From assembly GCF_000236705.1 (NCBI RefSeq), contig NC_016599.1, forward strand, positions 2,914,001 to 2,978,000: DNA of 64,000 bases, given 5' to 3'. A program made the translations under genes and the position numbers. The notes beneath the pieces were generated by a model that saw only the letters and a list, made by a program, of their open reading frames with translations, was not told the DNA's origin and did no database searches. Numbering within the stretch: position 1 is the stretch's first letter; each line of letters opens with the position of its first letter. Shown piece by piece: positions 44,321-54,105 of the stretch. Source of the stretch: Owenweeksia hongkongensis DSM 17368 (lineage in GTDB: Bacteria; Bacteroidota; Bacteroidia; Flavobacteriales; Schleiferiaceae).

Positions 44321-44432
44321 TTTTTCACGCAAAGCCGCAAAGCTCGCGGAGAATTTTTAAATTTTATTTTATAAAAAATGGAAATGGTACTTTATCCCTA
44401 CTTGGCGTTTTTGGCGCCTTAGCGTGAGGATT
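44321..44432. repeat. Dispersed CGCAAAG-type repeat, copy C, between sufB and sufC
   Basis: TTTCACGCAAAGCCGCAAAG (44323-44342), GCTCGCGGAGAATTT, and a second piece GGCGTTTTTGGCGCCTTAGC (44404-44423) in the other orientation. It occupies the whole intercistronic gap; the sufC start lies 10 bases beyond it. Confidence 0.65.
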
Positions 44433-45875
44433 TTATCCTACCGAGCCTTCCAAGCTTATCGCCAAAAGTTTTTGAGCTTCCACAGCAAACTCCATTGGCA
44501 ATTGATTTAATACATCTTTACAGTAACCATTCACGATAAGGGCTATCGCCTCTTCTTCGCCAATGCCTCGCTGATTACAGTAAAAAATCTGGTCTTCACC
44601 AATCTTTGAAGTGGTAGCCTCGTGTTCCACTTTGGCTGTTTTATTTTGAGTTTCTATGTAAGGGAAGGTGTGCGAACCACAACTACTTCCCATCAATAGC
44701 GAATCACACTGCGAGAAGTTTCTTGCGTTTTCGGCTCTTGGGCCAATCTTCACCAACCCGCGATAACTACCGTTACTCTTACCTGCACAAATACCTTTGC
44801 TAATAATGGTACTCTTGGTGTTTTTCCCCAAGTGAATCATCTTAGTTCCTGTATCCGCTTGTTGATAATTGTTGGTTACTGCCACACTGTAAAATTCACC
44901 GATAGAGTTTTCACCTTTCAAAATGCAGCTCGGATATTTCCAGGTTACGGCACTTCCGGTTTCTACCTGTGTCCAGGAAATTTTAGCGTTGCGCTCACAA
45001 ATTCCTCTTTTTGTCACAAAGTTGAAAACTCCACCTTTCCCGTTTTTATCACCAGGGTACCAGTTTTGAACGGTTGAATATTTAATCTCAGCATCATCCA
45101 AAGCGATAAGCTCTACCACAGCTGCGTGAAGTTGATTTTCATCACGCGTAGGAGCGGTACAACCTTCTAAGTAACTTACGTAACTGCCTTCATCAGCTAT
45201 AAGTAATGTGCGTTCAAACTGACCGGTTCCAGCTTCGTTTATACGGAAGTAGGTGCTAAGCTCCATCGGGCATTTTACACCTTTAGGAATATAGCAGAAA
45301 GAACCATCAGTAAATACCGCTGAGTTTAATGCTGCGTAAAAGTTATCGCTCTTTGGAACTACGGTTCCAAGGTATTTTTTTACCAACTCTGGGTGCTCCT
45401 GAATGGCATCAGAGATTGAGCAAAAAATAATTCCTTTTTCCGCCAAGGTTGATTTGAAAGTGGTAGCTACTGAAACAGAGTCTACAACTACATCCATAGC
45501 TACGCCTGTAAGCCTTTTTTGCTCGTCAAGCGAAATGCCCAACTTTTCAAAAGTCTTCAATAGCTCAGGATCTACCTCATCAAGGCTGTCCAAAGTTTTC
45601 TTTTGCTTTGGAGCCGAATAGTAAGATATCGCCTGAAAATCAGGCTTTGGATAGTGAATGTTTGCCCAATCGGGCTCAGTCATTTTTTCCCATTTTCTGA
45701 ACGCGTCTAGTCTCCAGTCGAGCATCCATTCCGGTTCATTTTTCTTAGCAGAAATAAAACGAATAATGTCCTCATTAAGCCCATTAGGAGCTTTGTCGGA
45801 TTCAATATCGGTGTAAAAACCGTACTTGTATTCCGATCCGGTTACTTCTTCTAATAATTGATCTTCATCACTCAT
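44433..45875 (-). CDS. sufB: SufB subunit of the SufBCD scaffold
   Basis: 480 residues. Typical blocks: [59 protein letters not shown], and the C-terminal [20 protein letters not shown]. Carries the cysteines of the nascent cluster site. Gap to sufA is 16 bases. Confidence 0.95.
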   Translation of the reverse strand: MSDEDQLLEEVTGSEYKYGFYTDIESDKAPNGLNEDIIRFISAKKNEPEWMLDWRLDAFRKWEKMTEPDWANIHYPKPDFQAISYYSAPKQKKTLDSLDEVDPELLKTFEKLGISLDEQKRLTGVAMDVVVDSVSVATTFKSTLAEKGIIFCSISDAIQEHPELVKKYLGTVVPKSDNFYAALNSAVFTDGSFCYIPKGVKCPMELSTYFRINEAGTGQFERTLLIADEGSYVSYLEGCTAPTRDENQLHAAVVELIALDDAEIKYSTVQNWYPGDKNGKGGVFNFVTKRGICERNAKISWTQVETGSAVTWKYPSCILKGENSIGEFYSVAVTNNYQQADTGTKMIHLGKNTKSTIISKGICAGKSNGSYRGLVKIGPRAENARNFSQCDSLLMGSSCGSHTFPYIETQNKTAKVEHEATTSKIGEDQIFYCNQRGIGEEEAIALIVNGYCKDVLNQLPMEFAVEAQKLLAISLEGSVG

Positions 45876-45891
45876 GCTGTCATTGTTCTAT

Positions 45892-46221
45892 TTATACCGC
45901 AAAGCTTTCACCACATCCGCAGGTGCGTGAAGCATTTGGGTTATTGAAGCTAAATCCTTTCCCGTTTAGTCCACCTTGGTATTCAAGGGTGGTGCCAATC
46001 AGGTACAAAAAGCTCTTTTTATCGATAAGTATGCGCACACCTTGATCCTCAAAAAGCTTATCACTTTCGTTGAGATTTTGGTCAAGCTTAAGGTCGTAAG
46101 ACAGGCCACTGCAGCCACCGCTAGTTACACCTACGCGTACGTAGCTGTCACTCAGAGTATGGCCTTCTTCCTTCATCAAGTCCTCAAGCTTCTTACGTGC
46201 TGATTCAGAAACTTTTATCAT
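45892..46221 (-). CDS. sufA: SufA/IscA-type Fe-S carrier
   Basis: 109 residues of the HesB/IscA fold with the three conserved cysteines: GVTSGGCSGLSYDL and the pair TCGCGESF at the C-terminus. First gene of the suf operon, with a TACCTTTG element 28 bases upstream. Confidence 0.92.
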   Translation of the reverse strand: MIKVSESARKKLEDLMKEEGHTLSDSYVRVGVTSGGCSGLSYDLKLDQNLNESDKLFEDQGVRILIDKKSFLYLIGTTLEYQGGLNGKGFSFNNPNASRTCGCGESFAV

Positions 46222-46249
46222 GCCTATTTAGAATTGGTCAAAATTAATG

Positions 46250-46257
46250 CAAAGGTA
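46250..46257 (-). promoter_or_regulatory. -7 element of the suf operon
   Basis: TACCTTTG on the minus strand, 28 bases before the sufA ATG. No TTG at the -33 distance and no recognisable IscR-type operator that I can see. Confidence 0.5.
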
Positions 46258-46373
46258 GTAAAGAAAGGTGGAAGGGAAAACCTTAAACTGATAAGCCTGC
46301 TCGATGATTAGATTGTTTTAATATCTACACTTAGCGCTAAATAATTGTACCATGGCTAAGCAGTGAAAGCTTT

Positions 46374-46381
46374 TATATTTG
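46374..46381 (+). promoter_or_regulatory. -7 element of the first Ig-repeat giant gene
   Basis: TATATTTG, 55 bases before the ATG. The second giant gene has a like element at a like distance. Confidence 0.45.
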
Positions 46382-46436
46382 TAAGTTAATCCTTTAGTGT
46401 GTTATCAGGTTGTCTATAAAACACTTAGAAAACTAA

Positions 46437-49400
46437 ATGTTTAGAATAATCACATTTTGTTTAAGTTTTGTTTTGGCTGCGGTGAATCTGCAAGCCGAAG
46501 ACTTTTGTGTTCCTGTGATTAACTGGAGTAAAAGTGTTAGTTTTTGTCAAGGAAACTCAATTACGCTCAATGCTTATAACCCAAATTCGACCTATATCTG
46601 GAGTACAAATGCCAACACCTCCAGTATATCGGTTAATACTTCGGGTACTTATTGGGTTACGGTAACTAACTCATGCGGATCTACCTCAGATACTATCGAT
46701 GTATATGTGGATCAGGCATTGAATATAAGTTTGGGGGCAGATAGAGCAGTGTGTGCTTCAAGCAATCCGAAATTGACCGTGCCCTACTCACCGGCTACTA
46801 CGTATAAGTGGCAAGATAACTCCACCTCAAACGAGATTAATATAACCCAATCGGGTAAGTATTATGTAAAAGTCACAAATTCTTGTGGTACGTATTCAGA
46901 TACGGTTAACATTACTCTGCATAATCCTGCTGTAATAAATTTAGGACCTGACAAGAATTACTGTGCGCCTGGTAGTCATACATTATCTATACCTAATAAT
47001 ACCAATGGAAATGTATTATGGAGCAATGGCAGTAAAGGGAAAAGTATTTCCGTAAATAGCAGTGGAACATACTGGGTGAAAGTGACCAATAGCTGCGGTA
47101 CATATAGCGACACTGCAAAAATAACTTTTATGAGTGGTAGCGCACTCAACGTGGGAGATACCATTAGTAAGTGTGATAATGTGACAGCTAATTTAGTTGC
47201 GAATGTTACAGGAGGGACTTATTTATGGAGTACTAATGCCACCACTAGAAATATCATAGTTGCAAATCCTGGGACGTATTGGGTACGATACACAGACAAT
47301 TGCGGTACCTACTATGATACTGTGTATGTTGTGAATTTAGGAATGGCCTCTGTAGACTTAGGCAGCGATACTTTGATTTGTGATGGGGAACAAATCGAGC
47401 TGGACGCAGGTAGCTCCGGTAGTTTTTATATGTGGAATACAGGAGCTCAGACGCGAAAGATAACTGTGGATTCTACTGGAACTTACTATGTGAGTTCTAA
47501 TAATGGCTGTGGTCCGGTTTGGGATACGATAAATGTTGAGGTTCTTAATCTTCCTTTAGATACTATTGGTGATTCGGCCTTCTTTTGTGTCGGGGGCTAT
47601 ATTGATGTGAATGCAGGGTTATGGGGGTATGGTTCTTATTATTATTGGGATGATGGTGCTAGCGGGCGCTTTCATAGATATTCTACACCCGGTGCACATT
47701 GGGTAGATGTTGGTAATTATTGTGACACCATCAGGGTTAATTTTTATGTAAAGGAAATGTTGCATGTACCCTTTGATCTAGGAAATGATACGGCACTTTG
47801 TGGTCCTCTTTTATTGGAGACGGGTTTGTCTGGCATAAGGAACCGCTTTTTTTGGAGTGATGGTACAGATGAGGCTCAAACACAAGTAACAGCATCCGAT
47901 ATCTATTGGGTGGAAATTACAAATGCTTGTGGGGTGTATACAGACACCATAAAGGTGGAGATTTTATTCCCTCCACAAATAGACGCACCAAACAAGATTA
48001 TATGCAATGGTACACCAGTAGTGCTCGAGGCTATGCCAGATACTCTTACGGTTTACCAATGGAATACTGGTTCTACCTCACAATCTATCGTGGCCGATAC
48101 AGCCGGCTGGTATAAGTTGTATGCTTATAATAAATGTGATACAGTACGAGATAGTGTATTAATAAGGGAGCAGTCGGACATTGTTTTTGATTTGGGAAAT
48201 GATACGGTTTTTTGTGAGCCTCACCAATTGGTTCTTAATGTAGGTAACCTCGGAGCGGACTCCTTACGATGGAGTACAGGATCTAAAAATGGAGTGTTGC
48301 CTATTAGTACTTCTGGAACTTACTGGGTGACCCTTTATAATTCATGTGGAGAATACAAAGACACAATAAACGTGCAGATTCTGTCTCGGCCTGGAGGAAG
48401 AGTTGCAGACAAAGCATTTTGTATAGGTGATACAGCCGTGCTAAATGCATATGAGCCAATGGTTACTGCCTATCGGTGGAATACAGGGGCTACTTCTTCC
48501 TCTATAATTGTAGATACTACTGGTTGGTATTATGTAGACCTTCAAAGCGCTTGTGGCTGGACACGAGACTCAATTCATGTGCAGGTTGATGAGCCAATAC
48601 CGCCATTTGACTTAGGAAATGATACTATTTTCTGTAAAGGTTTTATTTGGCTAGACCCAGGCTATATTCCTGGAGCTACCTACACATGGCAAGATTTCAC
48701 AAACTCTAGACAGCACATAGCTTCAAGTTCTGGAAAGTACTATGTTACCGTATCCAATACTTGTGATTCCAGGTCTGATACAATTAATGTGTTAATTACA
48801 GGACCTCCAGTATATGTGCTGGGAGATACAGTTCGCTTTTGTACGGGTAGCACACTTACGTTAAATGCGCAAAATCCTGGTAGTACCTATTTGTGGAACG
48901 ATGGAAGCACTTCCCAGCAACTTTCAACCGATAGCACTGGCCTATATTGGGTGACCATTGAGAATCTTTGTGGAAAATTGACCGATACAGTGCAATTGAT
49001 AACAGATAAACCATTAGACAGTTTGGAGCTAGGAAATGATACCTCCATTTGTCGAGGTGAGGTTCTTACTTTGAAAACGGGTTACCCAGGTTCTGGCATT
49101 ACCACTCTGTGGTCTACAGGAGCTACAGGTTCTCAAATTCAGGTGAATCAAACAGGTGATTATTGGGTGGTTATTTCGAACACTTGTGGAAGTTGGGAGG
49201 ACACCATTCATGTAGAAGTACTGGATATTCCAGTTTATAGCTTGGGGCCAGATACCGTGATATGTGCGATTGATGGAAGAGTGGATTTATTTGGGCCTCC
49301 TAATATGGTGACGTATCAATGGAGTAGTGGTGCTAGTTCTCAAAACTTCACCGCGACTAAAGCAGGAACATACTGGCTTACGGTGAATAACGGATGCTTT

Positions 49401-50138
49401 TCTTATACAGATTCCATTTTTCTTAAAGAAGAATACCCGATAGATATAGACCTGGGGCCAGATACAGTGTTGTGCTTTGGTGAGTCACTTTTTCTTACTC
49501 CAGGAAATGTAGGCTATAAACTGCATTGGAATAATAATTTTAGAGGAAGCGTAAAAGAAGTAACCCGAAGTGGTGAGCATTGGGTGTGGGCAAAAAATAG
49601 CTGTGGCTTATTTAGTGATACCATTCAAGTATGGTTCGATTTGCCAGTAGATGCATACCCAATCGACACTACGGTGTGCGATGATGATGAAGCGGTATTT
49701 GACTTTACCGGCACTCGATTTACGGTGGAATGGTTTGATGGAAGTCGTGAGTTGGTGAGAAGCTTTGCGGAAGAAGGGATTTACAGCGCTTTATTGACCA
49801 ATACATGCGGCACCTTTCCAAAGGATTTTGAAGTAAACATTGTGGACTGCGATTGCCCTTTATATGTTCCAAATACATTTACACCAGATGGAGATGGTGT
49901 GAATGATGAATTTTTGATTGGGTATGATTGTCAGCTTACTTCTTTCGAAATAAGAATATTTAATCGTTGGGGGGAGGTTATTTACGAAAGTGATGATAGT
50001 CTCTTACGATGGGATGGAGTAATTGATGGCAAACCATTACCCATAGGTGTATATATCTATATTATCGATTATTCTTGGTCAGTTTATGATGAAACTCACC
50101 GTGCCCAAATAAAAGAGGTGCTTTTTATCATTAAATAA
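46437..50138 (+). CDS. Giant Ig-repeat T9SS surface protein (paralogue 1)
   Basis: 1233 residues. Signal peptide (~1-21, MFRIITFCLSFVLAAVNLQA), then 16 tandem Ig-like repeats of ~70 residues, each with the frame LGxDTxxC...YxWSTG...SGxYWVxVxNxCGxxxDTIxV. One Cys lies near the start and one near the end of each, fitting a disulfide per repeat. The last ~93 residues, from FTPDGDGVNDEF through IFNRWGEVIYES to LFIIK, are the gliding-motility-type (CHU_C) type B T9SS domain, so it should be anchored or released at the surface. No catalytic residues. Probably an adhesin or spacer protein; this is inference. Confidence 0.9.
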   Translation: MFRIITFCLSFVLAAVNLQAEDFCVPVINWSKSVSFCQGNSITLNAYNPNSTYIWSTNANTSSISVNTSGTYWVTVTNSCGSTSDTIDVYVDQALNISLGADRAVCASSNPKLTVPYSPATTYKWQDNSTSNEINITQSGKYYVKVTNSCGTYSDTVNITLHNPAVINLGPDKNYCAPGSHTLSIPNNTNGNVLWSNGSKGKSISVNSSGTYWVKVTNSCGTYSDTAKITFMSGSALNVGDTISKCDNVTANLVANVTGGTYLWSTNATTRNIIVANPGTYWVRYTDNCGTYYDTVYVVNLGMASVDLGSDTLICDGEQIELDAGSSGSFYMWNTGAQTRKITVDSTGTYYVSSNNGCGPVWDTINVEVLNLPLDTIGDSAFFCVGGYIDVNAGLWGYGSYYYWDDGASGRFHRYSTPGAHWVDVGNYCDTIRVNFYVKEMLHVPFDLGNDTALCGPLLLETGLSGIRNRFFWSDGTDEAQTQVTASDIYWVEITNACGVYTDTIKVEILFPPQIDAPNKIICNGTPVVLEAMPDTLTVYQWNTGSTSQSIVADTAGWYKLYAYNKCDTVRDSVLIREQSDIVFDLGNDTVFCEPHQLVLNVGNLGADSLRWSTGSKNGVLPISTSGTYWVTLYNSCGEYKDTINVQILSRPGGRVADKAFCIGDTAVLNAYEPMVTAYRWNTGATSSSIIVDTTGWYYVDLQSACGWTRDSIHVQVDEPIPPFDLGNDTIFCKGFIWLDPGYIPGATYTWQDFTNSRQHIASSSGKYYVTVSNTCDSRSDTINVLITGPPVYVLGDTVRFCTGSTLTLNAQNPGSTYLWNDGSTSQQLSTDSTGLYWVTIENLCGKLTDTVQLITDKPLDSLELGNDTSICRGEVLTLKTGYPGSGITTLWSTGATGSQIQVNQTGDYWVVISNTCGSWEDTIHVEVLDIPVYSLGPDTVICAIDGRVDLFGPPNMVTYQWSSGASSQNFTATKAGTYWLTVNNGCFSYTDSIFLKEEYPIDIDLGPDTVLCFGESLFLTPGNVGYKLHWNNNFRGSVKEVTRSGEHWVWAKNSCGLFSDTIQVWFDLPVDAYPIDTTVCDDDEAVFDFTGTRFTVEWFDGSRELVRSFAEEGIYSALLTNTCGTFPKDFEVNIVDCDCPLYVPNTFTPDGDGVNDEFLIGYDCQLTSFEIRIFNRWGEVIYESDDSLLRWDGVIDGKPLPIGVYIYIIDYSWSVYDETHRAQIKEVLFIIK

Positions 50139-50311
50139 TTAAAGGCAGATTTTTCTGTAAAAACTTTACTATAAAATTTCCAATACTGTTTTTTCTAACA
50201 CACTTGTAATCAGCAATACTTGATTAGGTTAAAATCTGTAACAACTTGATTAACAATATCTTCAAGGTGTTTTTTATACTCATTTGTGGCGGTTTTCTGT
50301 ACTAGTTGTAA

Positions 50312-50319
50312 TACATTTG
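50312..50319 (+). promoter_or_regulatory. -7 element of the second Ig-repeat giant gene
   Basis: TACATTTG, 59 bases before the ATG; no clear -33 TTG. It implies separate transcription of the second paralogue. Confidence 0.45.
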
Positions 50320-50378
50320 TTGGACTTGAAGCTCACTCACTACTCTTGTTTATTAACCTTAAACTTCAAGTCTGAGTC

Positions 50379-53300
50379 ATGAAACTAAGATGCAAAGCAA
50401 TTTTGTATCTGCTCGTTCTTAACATGTTGATGCCTTTTATCTCCGAAGCTTGTGTTCCAGTCATTAACTGGGGCGGTTCGGTTAGCTTTTGCCAAGGAAA
50501 CTCTATTACTCTAAACGCGGCAAATCCTAACTCAACTTACACATGGAGCACCGGGGCTAGCTCATCCAGTATTTCTGTTAGTACTTCAGGAACATATTGG
50601 GTGATGGTAACAAATCAATGTGGAACGAGTTCAGATACTATAGATGTAATTATTGATGCCCCGATAAACATAAATTTGGGCTCTGATAGAGCAATTTGCG
50701 CTCAATCATCTACCACACTTTCTGTACCTTTTTCGGCCAGTACATTTTACCAATGGAGTAATGGTGGTGGCTCTAATCAAATCACCGTAAGCAATGCTGG
50801 ACAATATTGGGTTAAGGCAACCAATGCCTGCGGAACTTATACGGATACGATAGACGTTACTATTGATACTCTGCAACCTTTTTCTTTAGGTCCTGATATT
50901 ATCAATTGTTCATTAGGTTCTGCAGTTTTAGCGCCACAAAATGCGGTTAACGGTACAATCCAATGGAGTAATAATACCTCTGGCGATTCTCTTACTGTTA
51001 CAGCTTCGGGTACTTATTGGGCATCAGTTACCAATTCCTGTGGAACATATACTGATACCATTTCAGTAAGCTTTTTTGCAGGTGGCGATTTATTTTTGAA
51101 TGACACGGTTTTATTTTGTGCTGGAAATACCTACACGCTTACCAGTCCTTTCTCAGGTGGCAACAATCTGTGGAGTGATGCTTCAACAGGCTCTTCTTTA
51201 ACATTTGCTCAACCTGGTACATATTGGCTACAAATAGTATTGCCATGCGGGGTGTTTACAGATACCGTGCATTATGTGCCAAATGCTCAGCCTACGGTAG
51301 ATTTAGGAGCAGATGTAATTTTATGCCCAGGTCAAAGTGTAACATTGGATGCACAAAATCCGGGAGCTACATACTTATGGAGCAACTCATCCACCGGGCA
51401 AACTTTGACAGCAACTACTTCCGGAAATTACTGGGTAGGGGTGAATACTGGTTGTGGTTATATGTATGATACTGTAAACGTTAAAGTGATTTCCACACCC
51501 AATCCAAATATTTTAGATACAATATATGTATGTAATGGAAATTTGGCTAGCGCGGATGCGGGAAGCTGGGGAGCAAATACAATATACCAGTGGAGTAACA
51601 ATGTACAAACCCGCGTGAATGCAAGTTTGCAAACAGGCGCACAGTGGGTAAAAGTGTACAATGGTTGTGATACTATCACCAAAAGCTTTTATGTGAAAGG
51701 TCAGTCTCCGCTTAACATTGATCTTGGAAATGATACTACCTTCTGTGGTACTTCACTATGGCTTTACACCGATGTAGGGCATCATGGCAATACCATTTTG
51801 TGGTCAGATAATAGTAATGTTCCACAATTAAGAGTTACCAAAAGCGGCCAATATTGGGTTTCAGTGACCAATGAGTGTGGCACATTTACGGACACCATTA
51901 ATGTTACTATCAATACTTACCCAACAGGGATTACGGCAAACACTGTTTACAAATGTGTAACTGGAGGAGTATGGTTGCGGACTAAAAATATTGTAGGCGC
52001 AACTTATCAATGGAGTAACAATAGCAATGCTTCTGCCACCTACGCATCAACACCCGGAAAATATTGGGTTACTGTATCAAATGTTTGCGACACCATTCAT
52101 GATACGGTTATGGTAGAAGATGTTCATCCCATAGCGTTTGATCTAGGGAATGATACTTCATTTTGTCGTCCAGCTACCTTAAATCTTAACCTATCAGCAT
52201 TACCAGCAGATTCAATTGTGTGGAGCAGTGGTTCTCGTAGTCCATCTGTAACTATTAGCAATAGCGGTACTTATTGGGTTAAGGTTTACAATTTATGTGG
52301 ATATACTTCAGATACTATTACGGTAACGGTAAATGAACATGTCACTCCGGTACTGAATGATATTACGATTTGTGCTGGGGCATCTACAGTTTTAGATGCT
52401 TCGCAACCTCATGCTACTTCTTATTTGTGGAGTAATAATGCCACTACTTCCTCTATTACGGTAAGCAACGAAGGATGGTATTCTGTTTACATTACGGGCA
52501 TTTGTGGTACTATCAAAGATTCGGCTTATGTTACCAATGACCAGCCTTTGCCAACTATTGATTTAGGAAATGACACCATTTTTTGTGCAGGTAATTTAAC
52601 GCTCTCTCCTGGTGATTTCGCTGGAGCTAATTATGTGTGGAGCGATAATTCCACAGGAAAAACAATTACAGTAAGCCAGACAGGAACTTATTATGTGACT
52701 CTTAGCAATACCTGTAATACTGTAAGTGATACTATTCATGTTTTGGTCACGGGACCTCCGGCTGGAGCATTGGGAAATGTGGTGAAGTTTTGTGCTGGCA
52801 GTAGTCTTACGCTGAATGCTCAAAACCCAGGATGCGACTATACCTGGAGCACTGGTGATTCTTCACAAACGGTTACGCTTTCTACTGGTGGTAAATATTG
52901 GGTGACGATTGTAAATGATTGTGGCACATTGACGGATACCGTTGACCTGATTGTAGAGCAACCCATGCATGATGTGAGCCTTGGAGCAGATACATTGCTT
53001 TGTCTTGGTGATTCTCTTGTGCTTGGTCACAACAAAGGTGAAGTAAATACAAGATGGAGTACGGGTTCTACTTTCAAAAGTATATCGGTATCAACGGGTG
53101 GCACTTATTGGGTTGAAGTTTTCAATTCTTGCGGAAGCTGGTTTGATACTATAAATGTTGTGGTACAGGATATTCCTCAATTCACTTTAGGATCTGACAT
53201 TTACATGTGTTCGGTTGGAGGTCAGGCAACATTGGCTGGGCCGGTTGGAATGAAATCTTACCAATGGAGCACTGGGGATACCACTGAAAACGCAAATGTA

Positions 53301-54080
53301 TTTTCACCAGGAAAATATTGGTTAACAGTTTCTAATTCTTGTTTTAGCAACACCGACACAATTGAGGTTTTCCCCGTTGAGCCTATCAAGTTTGAACTTG
53401 GACCGGATACTGTGCTTTGTTCTGGAGAAATGTTAATACTTGACCCACTTCAGCAAAAAGGAAAAGGACCATCTAACTTCCCGGGAGCAGCCTACCAGGA
53501 AATTACTGAGAGTGGAACATATTGGGTAACGGAAACCAATCTTTGCGGTTCTTTTACTGATACCATTCATGTTTCTTTTGATAACTATTTAGATTTAAAA
53601 AGTTGGGATACCACCATTTGTGATGATGAAAGTGTGAATATTGATTTACGAGGATTTCCACATAAGTACACTTGGTTTGACGGTAAAACGGATAGTGTTC
53701 GAACCATAAGCAAAGAGGGCACTTATCCGCTATATATAAATAATCAATGCGGTGAGTTTGTGAAAAATTACCGCGTAAATATTTCAAATTGCGATTGTCC
53801 ATTTTTTGTTCCTAATGCATTTACACCAGATGGAGACGGTGTGAATGATGAGTTTAAAATTGGTCATAGTTGCGATATAGAAAGTTTTTCCATGCAAATA
53901 TTCAATCGCTGGGGGCAAATGGTGTTTCAGTCAAGCAGCATAGACAATAGTTGGGACGGAACCGTAAATGGTGAACGTGCTCCGCTAGGTGTTTATACCT
54001 ATAGGGTAGGCTATTCATGGAGTGTTTATGGTGAAGAACATTCAGATCAAAAAACAGGTTCTCTAACCATAATCCAATAA
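50379..54080 (+). CDS. Giant Ig-repeat T9SS surface protein (paralogue 2)
   Basis: 1233 residues, the same length and plan as the gene before it: signal peptide, CVPVINWGGSVSFCQGNSIT as first repeat (paralogue 1 has CVPVINWSKSVSFCQGNSIT), 16 Ig-like repeats, and a type B T9SS domain from FTPDGDGVNDEF. Repeat n here corresponds to repeat n there throughout (for example both repeats 11 end in TGPP before repeat 12). In repeat 15 the usual core Trp (YxWSTG) is replaced by a KGKGPSNFPG stretch. It is a product of whole-gene duplication, likely a surface adhesin. Confidence 0.9.
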   Translation: MKLRCKAILYLLVLNMLMPFISEACVPVINWGGSVSFCQGNSITLNAANPNSTYTWSTGASSSSISVSTSGTYWVMVTNQCGTSSDTIDVIIDAPININLGSDRAICAQSSTTLSVPFSASTFYQWSNGGGSNQITVSNAGQYWVKATNACGTYTDTIDVTIDTLQPFSLGPDIINCSLGSAVLAPQNAVNGTIQWSNNTSGDSLTVTASGTYWASVTNSCGTYTDTISVSFFAGGDLFLNDTVLFCAGNTYTLTSPFSGGNNLWSDASTGSSLTFAQPGTYWLQIVLPCGVFTDTVHYVPNAQPTVDLGADVILCPGQSVTLDAQNPGATYLWSNSSTGQTLTATTSGNYWVGVNTGCGYMYDTVNVKVISTPNPNILDTIYVCNGNLASADAGSWGANTIYQWSNNVQTRVNASLQTGAQWVKVYNGCDTITKSFYVKGQSPLNIDLGNDTTFCGTSLWLYTDVGHHGNTILWSDNSNVPQLRVTKSGQYWVSVTNECGTFTDTINVTINTYPTGITANTVYKCVTGGVWLRTKNIVGATYQWSNNSNASATYASTPGKYWVTVSNVCDTIHDTVMVEDVHPIAFDLGNDTSFCRPATLNLNLSALPADSIVWSSGSRSPSVTISNSGTYWVKVYNLCGYTSDTITVTVNEHVTPVLNDITICAGASTVLDASQPHATSYLWSNNATTSSITVSNEGWYSVYITGICGTIKDSAYVTNDQPLPTIDLGNDTIFCAGNLTLSPGDFAGANYVWSDNSTGKTITVSQTGTYYVTLSNTCNTVSDTIHVLVTGPPAGALGNVVKFCAGSSLTLNAQNPGCDYTWSTGDSSQTVTLSTGGKYWVTIVNDCGTLTDTVDLIVEQPMHDVSLGADTLLCLGDSLVLGHNKGEVNTRWSTGSTFKSISVSTGGTYWVEVFNSCGSWFDTINVVVQDIPQFTLGSDIYMCSVGGQATLAGPVGMKSYQWSTGDTTENANVFSPGKYWLTVSNSCFSNTDTIEVFPVEPIKFELGPDTVLCSGEMLILDPLQQKGKGPSNFPGAAYQEITESGTYWVTETNLCGSFTDTIHVSFDNYLDLKSWDTTICDDESVNIDLRGFPHKYTWFDGKTDSVRTISKEGTYPLYINNQCGEFVKNYRVNISNCDCPFFVPNAFTPDGDGVNDEFKIGHSCDIESFSMQIFNRWGQMVFQSSSIDNSWDGTVNGERAPLGVYTYRVGYSWSVYGEEHSDQKTGSLTIIQ

Positions 54081-54093
54081 AACAAAAGGTTCG

Positions 54094-54101
54094 TAGTTTT
54101 G
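54094..54101 (+). promoter_or_regulatory. -7 element immediately before thiL
   Basis: TAGTTTTG ends four bases before the ATG. A transcript from it would start at or next to the start codon. Confidence 0.4.
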
Positions 54102-54105
54102 CCGC

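Noticed and set aside
46437-54080. DNA-level tandem repeats in the Ig giants
   Set aside because: Repeats are clear in protein but diverged in DNA; they are domain repeats, not satellites or CRISPR-like arrays.
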